NCBI RefSeq assembly: GCF_032854445.1
Contig: NC_088304.1
Location: 27,163,732-27,227,731, forward strand
Source: Liolophura sinensis
Lineage: Eukaryota; Mollusca; Polyplacophora; Chitonida; Chitonidae
Direction: 5' to 3'
DNA: 64,000 nucleotides
Part shown: positions 24,001-35,500 of the stretch, piece by piece
How the letters are laid out: each line of letters begins with the position of its first letter
Numbering within the stretch: position 1 is the first letter of the stretch
Made by a program: the position numbers and the translations under genes
The notes under the pieces: model-generated
What the model saw: the letters and a program-made list of their open reading frames with translations, nothing else
The model's database searches: none
What the model was told of the DNA's origin: nothing

Positions 24001-27000
24001 AACATGCACCAGGACACACTGTAGGACAAAAGTCCACACATGGGTCTGGCCCAGAACATTATGCACCAGGACACACTGCACTACAAGAAACCAGACATGA
24101 AACTGGCCCAGAACAACATGCACCAGGACACGCTGGAAGACAAGAGGCGACACATGGATCTGGACCAAAACAACGTGCACCAGGACACACGGCAGGACAA
24201 GATTCCAAACATGGAACTGGACCAGAACAACATGCACCAGGACACACTGCAGGACAAGAGTCCACACATGGAATTCACACAGAGCGAAATGCACCAGGAC
24301 ACACTGTAGGACAAGATTCCACACATGGAACTGGACCAGAACAACATGCACCAGGACACACTGCAGGACAAGTGTCCACACATGGAACTGGACCAGAACA
24401 ACATGCACCAGTACTATCTGCAGGACAAGACCTCTCACATGGATCTGAACCAGAACAACATGCACCAGGACACACTGCAGGACAAGAGTCCACACATGGC
24501 ACCGGCCCAGACCAGTACACTGCAGGACACAGTGTTTCTCCTAAATCTACTCATGACCCACAACATTATTCAACAGGACATACTTCAAGAAAAGAGTTCA
24601 CAAATGTAACTAAACCAGAACAACATGCACCAGGACACACTGGAGGACAAGAGTCCACACATGGCAGTGGCCCAAAGCAACATGCACCAGGACTTACTGC
24701 AGGCCACGAGTCCACACATGGAGGTGGACCAGAACGACCTGGACCAGGACACACTGCAGGACAAGAGTCCACACATGGAACTGGCTCAGAACAACATTCA
24801 CCAGGACACATTACAGGGCAAGAGTTCACACATGGAACTGGACCAGAACATCATGCACCAGGACACACTGTAGGACAAGGGTCTACACATGGAACTGGTT
24901 CAGAACAACTTGCACAAGGACACACTGCAGGACAAGAGTCCACACCTGGAACTGGCCCAGAACAACATGCACCAGGACACACTGCAGGACAAGAGGCTAC
25001 ACATGGAACTAGCCCAGAACAACTTGCACTATGGCAGACTGCAGGACAAGAGCCCACACATGGAACTGTCTCAGAACAACAAGCACCAGGACACACTGCA
25101 GGACAAGAGTCCACACATGGAACAGGACCAGAAAAGCATGCACCAGGACACACTGCAGGACAAGAGTCCACACATGGAACTGGTCCAGAACAACATGCAC
25201 CAGGACACATTGCAGGACAAGAGTCAACACATGGCAATAGCCCAGAACAACAAGCACCAGGACACACTGCAGGACAAAAATCCACACTTGCCACTTGGGC
25301 AGAACATTATATACCAGGACATACTGGAGAACAAGTGTCTACACATGATACTGGCCCAGAACATTTTGCACCAGGACACACTGGAGGACAAGGGTCCACA
25401 CATGGATCTGTACCAGAACAACATGTACCAGGACACACTGTAGAACAAAAGTCCAGACATGCCACTGGTTCAGTACAACATGTGCCAGGACACACTGGAG
25501 GACACGAGTTTACACATATTACCGGCCCAGAACAGTATGCGTCAGGACACACTGCAGGACAAGGGCCTACACATGCCACTGGTTCAGAACAACATGTATC
25601 AGGACACACTGGAGGACACGAGTCTACACATATTACCGGCGCAGAACAGTATGCGTCAGGACACACTGCAGGACAAGGGTCTACACATGCCACTGGTTCA
25701 GAACAACATGTATTAGGACACACTGGAGAACACGAGTCTACACATATTACCGGCCCAGAACATTATGCGCCAGGACACACTGGAGGACAAGGGTCTACAC
25801 ATGCCACTAGTTCAGAACAACATGTGCCAGGACACACTGGAGGACACGAGTTTACACATATTACCGTCCCAGAACATTATGCACCAGGACACACTGGAGG
25901 ACAAGGGTCTACACATGCCACTGGTTCAGAACAACATGTACCAGGACACACTGGAGGACAAGAGTCCACACATGGCACTGGCCAAAAATATAATGCACCA
26001 GGACTTACTGGAGGACACGAGTCCACACATGGCACTGGCCCAGGAAATAATGCACCAGGACAAACTGGAGGACAAGGGTCTACACATGCCACTAGCCCAG
26101 GACAACATGCACACGGCAATACTGTCACTGATCGGTCCACAGGTGTTGAACGTCACCAAGCACCAGGGTATTTAGGAACGGGTAGAGCATTCCAACCTAC
26201 ACATGACGAAACAGGATCTGGTCAAGGAACAAGACGGGTTGAGGACCAAAAAGCGCAAGGTTATTCAAGAATTCAGGGATCGGCTAATCCCTTACAGGTT
26301 GAATCAGTTTCAGAGGGAAGCGTGAGGGAAGTTGAACAACAACGAGTTCGAAAACAATTTCCAACACAAGGATCCGCCAATCCAACGCAAGTTGAAACAG
26401 TCCCTGGTGGAAGTGTAGGGGACGTTGAACAACAGCCTGCCCAAGAACAATTCCCATCACAAGGATCTGCCAACCCGACACAAGTTGAAACAATCCCTGG
26501 TGGAACTGTAGAAGAGGCTGAACAACAACCTGCCCAAGTACAATTCCCATTACAAGGAGTCCACAATTCTAGAAACGGTGGGTTTAAAGGAGTTCAACCT
26601 CAACACTCGCAAGTACAATTAGGGAGACGAGGGTTTATAAGTTTCTCTCAAGGTGAACTCATTAAATATATCTTGATAATTCGTTTTGATTGGAAGCCGT
26701 CTTTGTGAATCACTGAAAAGATAACAAGTTAGAAAGAAAAATGCTAAATGTGAAATTGATTACAATGTGTAATTTAGGAGGTTGTCTCGTTGACTGAAAT
26801 GCATACAAATTTTAATTGACTGTGACTATCATACCCTAAGCCAATGAAATTGCATGTTTGAATCCGACACTCGTCATTCAGTCAGGAGGTTTACTGGGTA
26901 CCTGCCAAAAGTTAACCGTTTATTCCTGGCACCGTGGTATGCTTCATTTATGGCCTGGATGAGGTCATGTGACTAAGAAAGCAGTCACCACGGCGTTAAA

Positions 27001-30000
27001 TCTACCGGTCATGTTCTACATTCCTATACAGAACGCGTTTTGAAGGCTAATATCTTGGTAATCATTGTGTTTGAATTATAGCCTTGTGTCTATGTGTTGT
27101 TTCGTTGTATGTGACACCATGTAGACAAATACAAAAGTGGTTGTTGTGGGAAAAATCAATTCTTCAGTGTGGAACTGAAATTATTTCAGAGATTTCACTG
27201 AGATTTCACTCGTTAATGCACACCACTAGTCGAAAAAGTATTAAAATATTGTGAAGCTGATTTACAACATAAGCAAGACATAGGTTAAACTACTGATGTT
27301 CACATGTGTAATAGTAGAAGAATTTAGTTATTCATCCGAGTTACTTTGGAGGACACAATATACATTCCATGTGGAAGAAATCTAAACGCTCCACTTAGTG
27401 TTCTAAAAACAGTACGTAATTCTCACTCCAATTTGCACTGCAGTGATATACTGTGTCATTGTAGACAGAAGGCGTTTAAACTGCCCATATCCACAGCCTC
27501 GTTGTTTTGTGTAAGCATGCGTATGAGCTTAGTTGTGGGAATGATATGACTCTGGCCAGTCAATACGGACAAAGTTTCGAAATGATTGTAACACGGTGTT
27601 AGCTAATTTTTGAACTGCAGGATCACTTACAGACAAAAGAAAAAGTGGTTCCTAGGCATGCTTCCTATATTTCTGGCGCCATAGACTTGTGAGAAGCCTT
27701 CCGTTGTAAGTAATTCAGCCCTAGATCGATCATTGGTCATTGGCTGAAGATTTATGTCAATGACTTTGTGTGGCATATTGCGGGATGTTGTGGTTTACCA
27801 CGGGGTTCCCCTGGGCCTTTCGTCCACAAAACCACTCAGAAACTGAGTAGCTTGGTTCGTTAACGCCTTATAACTCTTCTTCAGGCTCGTCGTCAGTATC
27901 AAAATCAGCCTCCAAGAATGGTGCACCACTAACAAAGACCCTGCCAAATGCTAAAGCAGCCCCACCCCAGCCGGCAAACAAAGTCCCCTCTGTGAACAAA
28001 CCTGTTTCCAGTCCTGCCAACAATGCCAATCCGCCGGAAAGGGAAATCAATCAACCAGAAATTGAAACCGAACAGACAAACCGCCAGAGGAAAAGACCGG
28101 CGCCAAGAAGGAGACCCGTGCCCAGAGCACGACCACCTGCAGCAAGGCAGCCGTCTAAATCTGCACCTCCTGCTCCTCCTCCGCAAAGCAAACCTCCAGC
28201 TAATCGCACTCCAGGTGATTCTGTTGGCCCTGTGAAACCTCCTCCACAGCCACCTGCAGCGCCGGCAAAGCCGGCTTTCCAGCCTCCACCTTCACAGCCT
28301 AGGCCATCGGTGCCAGAAAAGCGCCCATCAGAGCCCCGCCGCCAGCGCCCGGAGCCCGATGAAGTGAAAACTGAACCTCCACCGCCCACGCCTTCAGCCA
28401 GCCGCCCAGCAAAGCCAACAGCACAGGAACCTACACGACCATACCGTAAGTCTCAGGATGTAAATGACTCTTTGATGTACGTACATAGAACTAGTAGTTA
28501 ATCATAAGGCTTATAAAACTGAAGCCTATATTCTGTTGAATTCCATTTTTTTTGAAGAATTACAATATAAATGCATGTTCTGGTTATTTGCCCCGCATTC
28601 CTAAAACACCAGTGGACGAGATCCGCCTATCACACTGTCGACGTTGTGTTAAGCCGTAATCAATTATTCATATTAATACACTTGCACTTAATGCATTTAA
28701 GTCTTCCACACCACAGCCCTAATGTAATTAACTACATGTATTTATTTATTTATATTTATTTAATTGGTGTTTTACGCCGTACTCAGGAATATTTCACTTA
28801 TACGACGGTGGCCAGCATTATGGTGGGAGGAAACCGGGCAGAAACCCACGACCATCCGCAGGTTGCATGTATACGTATTAGATCATTGTTAAGTTATAGG
28901 CGAACAAAGTTAAGCGTAAAAGATATAAATACATTATTTACAGATAACAAAATTAGTCAAGAGAACGAGGGAAACATGACGGTCAGTTATTTTCTCGAAG
29001 AAATTCTTTTTTTTTTACTTTTAAATAGTGATGGTAAAATAATGGATTTAAAAGGGAAGCTCAGTGTTTATTCCATGCTCGAGGACAGCTGTGTTTTAGT
29101 GTTGGCAGGGGCTGAGGCAGTGTGAAAAATAGGGCAGGTTGAAATTGTGGGGATTTGATCTTGTTGGATTAAAGTGTGTTTATGCCTGTCTTCTACAGGT
29201 GATACAGGTAATGTATGAGCATATGCGATAGTAAGACTTGAGAGAAATGTATAGCTTATAGATGTTAGGTTTTTTCATTGTTCTAAATAGAGGTTAAGTG
29301 TGTTGAATTCTAGAAGATAAAATTATCGCTGGCCTTTAATAACCGTAATATTTTGACCAGTATATGACCAGTACATTGCTATTTATCTTTGCAGATCCAT
29401 GCGACCGATGTGTCGTGGTCAATGGTATCGGCTACAACAAACACCGCTCAGACTGCCAGTTGTATTACCAGTGCATCTTCCAGGGCCGTCTAGTTAACCC
29501 GGTGGTACGCTCCTGTCCTACAGGACAGTTCTGGGACCAGACCGCTCTGACGTGCCGCAACGCCAGGGACGTACAGTGTGATGCCGGTAAGAGTCGGGCT
29601 GACGTTTATTTTTACTTGTTTGTTTAAATGCGCGGCAAATGTCTTTCTATCTCGCCTCGTAGCTTTCGTTATACCCTGTGTGTTGTGTCATTATTTCAGT
29701 CGATGTCTCAACATATATAAATTATTGTTTTCCTTCATAGATAACGTTTGCGTGTTTCCTTCGGTTCTTCTTTTCAGACCCATGTTTGGACCCTCAGGTT
29801 GAACACTACCAACACGCTGAAAACTGTATTATCTACTGGCAGTGTCAGAATCGCAGAACTGAGGGTGTGGTGTGCTGTCACCCAGGTTATGGCTATGAGC
29901 CGGGGGTGGGGTGTACCTACTCCCACACCTGCCAGGAATCCTGCCCGGCCCCGCAACCTCCGCCCTTGCCAGTGCCACGTAAGTGTATATTCTGACAAGT

Positions 30001-32541
30001 GAAAAGTTAAAACTTAAGTATGTACTCAATCTGTTCCTGCGCGTGTTGACTCGTTTTCATATTCAAAATGGTTCTGTATGTGTAGTGGAGTCATCCAGCA
30101 ACAGTATATGTGCTGTGTTGATGTTAATTTCCCACTGCATTCACACAATCTTGTTCTGACCCAAAGTCTTCCGTTCAGGACTTCTTTAGTCCAGATTTAG
30201 GCTGTGATTGAGTAGACTTGCCAGTTACTCGGTGAATATGGGTGGTTTGTTTGAACTCTGTCTTGTCATCGCCACATGTAAACGTGATTACCATCGTACA
30301 CATATGCATGTGTGGTATTCTAGAGTACAGTATAAGACCCCGATTAGAAGAATACTGAAATAAATCAACTTCAAGAAGTTTTTAAGTGCTCTTTGTAAGT
30401 CTAGCTAGGACAAATTTTGTTCTGTCAATGCATACAATGTGTTCTCACTTTATCAAATACCATCTATACAAAGAGGCCCATTGATAAGATCTGTCCTCAC
30501 ACTCACAAACACAGTCACTCTGTATTTGCTTCATACTTATTTCTGTTCCATGTCGACATATTTAGTGTCCATAGATTTTAGAGTAATACTGTTCCATTTC
30601 CCAATCGACTTATTCAGTTTTCATGGACCTCGGTCTAATAATGATTGTTTTATGACAACATATGCACAATTCATGGGCCTAAGACTAATTACTGTCCCAT
30701 GTCGGTGCGTCAAGTCCACTAATTACTGACAAAATTCTTCGTAGACTTCGACTTAATCGCTGACCACTACCGACGGATTGTTTCATTACTGACTTCAGAA
30801 TAATTACTGCTTCATGTCTTTTCATTTCCAGGTTGTAATAAAGTTGCCTACAGTGGAGACCCTAGCAGATACATAGAGCACGTTGCAGGTTATCGCCCTT
30901 ATGTACGTTACTGCTCCCGTGGGTCTGCGTTCAGTTCCGAGACGTGTAGTTGTTCTTACACCCTGAGACCTCGACCTTACCGTATCCTTCGTCCCCCACC
31001 TCCGAAAATCCCAGTGAGATCTTTAAGGCCATTCAGACCCCGTCCGCCCTTGGCCGTTGCAGGAGAACCTGAAGGTATGTCGATGTGTGAACTCTGTAAG
31101 TCTCGTCTGCTGGTGTTTGAGCTTGGTTCTTGCCTCATGTAGAAGAGTTGGTTTCAAAGTAGGTTCTAGCACGGGGATTCTTTTTCAAGGTGGAAACTCA
31201 CATATCGCCATTTCATGCATGTGTTAAAGGCTATATAAGCTATAAATCTCTCATGGTGATCTGAAAAAGGGTAGTTATCTTAATCACCAAATATATTCAA
31301 ATCACCTTATATATCCCTCAGAGAGCGAAAAGATTTCAGTGTCCATTTGTCTGGATCCCGGACAGAAAAAAACAAATGGAATCGGATTCTTTCTCCAGAT
31401 TGTATATTTAGCTATTTATGGTGGTTTGATACATTTGCTGAACATTTTCCTTATTTTACACATTACGGAAAAATGAATGGTGTAAATGTTGTCGCTGTTT
31501 AGAAAATCACCACATTCTAATAACATATACAATAAATTGTTATAGTTCATTCGTAACAGTTTCTCCTCTAAATCTATTGTGCCAGCAAGCTGCGGATGGT
31601 CGTGGGTTTTCCCCGGGCTCTGCCCGGTTTCCTCCCACCATAATGCTGGCCGCCGCCGTATAAGTGAAATATTCTTGAGTACGGCGTAAAACACCAATCA
31701 AATAAATAAATAAATCTAAATCTATTGACAAAATCTACCTTTTTTAGTTATCAAATGTTGCACTTTGTCATTCATGCAAACGTACACTTTCGCGTATTTC
31801 TACAACGCTCTAGTTTCGTCGTGTTTAGGAACTGATGTTTAATGTTTTACCGCTTCAACGCTAATCTGACAAGGTTTTCTACTTCGTTAAGCTGCTCATG
31901 AACCAGATCCGAACAACGAGAGTAACGGGGAACAAAACATCCAGGAGAACGCACAACTGGAACCGTCGCCGGTTTTACATACGCCGGGTGTTGCTATGAG
32001 TATGTGGGGCATCCGCTGAACGGGAAAGATTACTGATGGTGACGGGATCATTTGATATTGGTAGAGGGTTGTTGGAATGAGACGTGTATCTTCTCTTGGT
32101 TTGGAGCATAATATCTTTTTAATGGCATTATTAAAATGATGTTTTAAAAGTAAGGTATAGGCCTACCTATTAGCAGCACATCCCCAAAGCAGTTTTTGAT
32201 ACTACCAAACGCTACTGAAAAGTTTTAAACCAAGAAGAGATCGCTGTTAATCTCCAAGAAGCAAACTTCACGCGCCTTCTGCGAATTTGTCCTCAAATGC
32301 TCTTTCGCAGCAGGCTGCCATTGCTCATGCGCTGTTGCCAAATCAAGCGAGAACAGAGCTGAAAGGACCGTCGCTTCTGACCTAGGATGGCGCCTAAACA
32401 ACACCAGTGCGATCGACCCATTTCTGCATAGCAGCGATGCGAAAATTTGAATCCTCGCGCGCGAAATGCTGCTTGTTTGCTGCGCGTTCTAAAACAGTAG
32501 CTCACTAACTTTTCCCGATCTGATGTCTCTTTTGTGTGTGT

Positions 32542-32572
<31 letters not shown>

Positions 32573-35500
32573 GGGGAGAAGAGAAAAGCAGGCTATTGCG
32601 TTATGCACAGTATCAAAACAATGATGAAAGAATAAATCCCACAAACATGTAAAATGAATCGTGTTAATATTACAGAAAACAAAATCCTTTATGTTGGTGC
32701 CACTACAACACAACTCTCTTTTGGAACAACTGTCACTTTTTTAGACACTAAAATAAGTGTTTCCTTTTTAAACACATTTATGTTACCAGTTTATAAAGGC
32801 ATCCTGGTGTTTAGTCATTAAAAACTAAACTTAATCAACAATCAAATGCGCTTATCATATATGTAGCAAATATGTCAGATGTTTACACAGTAAATATCGA
32901 TGGTGGGTATTTTTCATAAACAGAGATAGTTCAGTGAGCGTGACTGCCTTAATATTTTGTGTAAAAAGGCGCTGAACATATACAAATGTATACTATCGTA
33001 AACATGTTACATGTTAATCACTAAACATATTTTTATTATTATTAATAAACACAACAAGTTTCCAAGCTGTGTCAGAAATATGTTTAAAAGCCAAACACTT
33101 TTTTTCACTTTGAACTGTGATAGATAGTCTCGACTCTCTATTCGACTTGTTTTAGTGAAATATTAAACAAGTTTTAAAGAAGGGTATCCTTAAAAATTTT
33201 TACATAAGCTGGAAAGCTGATATCAAACAATAACATCGAACACTTTAATAACTGACATTTTACAATAGTTATGTCTACAATGTAATTTTTACTGTATCAT
33301 TCCACTATACATTTTCTACTGTGCCTTATTTATTTAGGGAAAATACCATTGAAATAATGGTATGAGAATGAACCTATAATCCTATCTGAATAAGATGTCA
33401 AATTTTGAAACAAACAACACGACATCTTTAGAAACTATACACTCAGGTTTAACCTATACACTCTGATAGGTACGCAATTCGCGTAACCCTCAAATTTGAA
33501 ACAAAAATATTTCCAAGAATTGTTCTTGTGTATGTAAAATAAAGATAAAAAAGAGAATAATAAAGATTATGAGTGGCTCTGTGAACAAAACGAATGTTAT
33601 GGATGAGCACCCAATTAATTGCTGCCCGTGGTTTGTGCGCTATGGCGGACGCAAACGCTATCTGTTACCAGCGCCTTATAAGGGTGCAGGTGTTGTGGCT
33701 TTCCTCGTTGTATTAATGTGTAATCCAGTATTTGTTAACAAAATTATACAACTGGTAAAAATTATTTTTCCTAGTGATATGAATAAAATCTGAGGAATTG
33801 AAAGTTGACTTAAAATTACGAATTTGTGCTATCTGCAATCTGAGTAATATCTGTGTTTCAAACTTGGTTTCCTACAGAAGTGGAAAGTAATGCACAAAAT
33901 TTACTATTACACTAAAAACAGCGTGAATTAAAACCGATGTACTTTCTCAGGCATGGTTTTTTTCTCGCATGTGCTGATTTCAAAATTGAAAGTTTCACAT
34001 GAAAAGAAAAGAAAAGGAAGGAAAAAGTAAATCTCGTTATAGAGTTCCAAGAATAGGATTGTACGTGAAGTATATATATCGCAGTGATATGTTAACCCTT
34101 TAACTTGCAGGATCCCGTGTGTGTCGACCGAGCCTATACTTACCGTTTGATTACGATACAGAGGATCACTCGGGCAACTACTGGCCTGTTCAGAACGAGG
34201 GCACCCTTATCGATCAACGCCCAACCATCGGGGCGGTGGGTGGTGGGGCAGCGTTCTTCAGCGGTGCCGCCCGGGTTTCCATTTGGAGGTTTGCTAACGC
34301 TAATTTCAGAAATGGTTTCCAGATCAAGTTTCGATATCGAGAAGTCAAAGACTACCGAACAGGAAAATATTTACAAGGCCTTGTGACGAACAGCGATTGC
34401 CAGGATGTTGGGTCATTGGCTGTGGCGTACAATCGCAGAACAGGAGGAACGTACGCCCACATACTCACTACCGGAGGGGGTGTAAGACGTGTCGAGGATA
34501 AACACGTAAGTGAACCTCTACTAAACATATTTTTTCACTCCGAATGTCGTGTTTTGGATATGCCAAGATCTATGGATCTTGAGCAGGATTTTCGACTGAC
34601 CAACCACCTAAATCATTTGCTTTAATAAACTGTTTTCAAAAATCATTGGAATAATGGACGAAAACAAGAGTGGCGTGAAAGTGATGCCAGGTGAAAATTG
34701 ATAAGAAAATGTGCTTCAAAATCTGAAAGCATGGTTAACATGAAGAGGCATAAAAATATTTGGACATTAATTCACCTGGAATGTGTATAGTAATCTTGAC
34801 ATCAAATGCATGTATACCAGCACTACTAATTTGTTAATTTTACCTTGCTGTTTTATTTTAATCCTTGTTTATTCCACATCGCAGCGCCCTCCGTGGAAAG
34901 ATGTTGAGTTTACGTCAGACGGCACTGACCTGTCTCTGACGGTGAACGGGGAGGGGGTGTCCACAGATCTTATCGGTGAGACGAACCGTCTTATTATCCC
35001 ACTGATCTTATCGTATTATCACCATGATCCATCCACTTGGTATTATAATCAAATTCCATTCTGTTCACTTAAGTTTTAAGAAAATCCATTGCTAAACCTA
35101 CAAAAGCCATTTTATCCCACATCACATCCAAACATATAACATATTTGTTACAATGCTTTAATGACGTTTTTAGGTTGCTTTCTTAGTCACATGACTTTGT
35201 ATGTTTTTGTATATATTTCCTCGCCATTATTTTAACAATAAGGTGAATAGTCTGTATATCACTAAACGTACGTAAATAATTTGTTTATAAGGCTTTTGTA
35301 TGATGGAATGTAGTCTGTTGTTGTAGCAGGATATTCTGTTGTTGTAGCAGGATATTCTTCTACTATAACAGGATATTCTGTTGTTGTAGCAGGATATTCT
35401 GTTGTTGTAGCAGAATATTCTGCTGTTGTAGCCGGATAGTCTGTTACTATAGCAGAATATTCTGTGACTGTAGCTGGATATCTGTTGTTGTAGTGGAATA

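Larger units (their letters stand above)
28446..29394 (+). other. Gene A intron 3 with reverse SINE
   Basis: The intron between the Pro-rich exon and CBM14-1. It holds a reverse-oriented, head-less family A SINE at 28741-28866 and the candidate microexon. Nothing else was recognised. Confidence 0.65.

Noticed and set aside
17466-25716. Numerous overlapping frames on both strands within the gene A array (Cys-rich PVPCVDSCPAVCPGACCSG types on the minus strand, HQDTLQDKS types on the plus)
   Set aside because: The 57-bp period keeps any stop-free frame open. They lack starts, splice support and flanking domains.
17331-26150. CRISPR-like or satellite array
   Set aside because: Repeats are directly abutting, have no unique spacers and are in frame with conserved protein meaning, in a eukaryotic gene.
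27992-28501. Pro-rich ORF as an independent gene starting at its Met
   Set aside because: It is open upstream to a good acceptor at 27884 and has a consensus donor before its stop. Its phases fit gene A.
33569-33793. 74-codon ORF in gene A intron 7 with a hydrophobic stretch
   Set aside because: No splice sites in phase with the neighbouring exons, and no recognised family.
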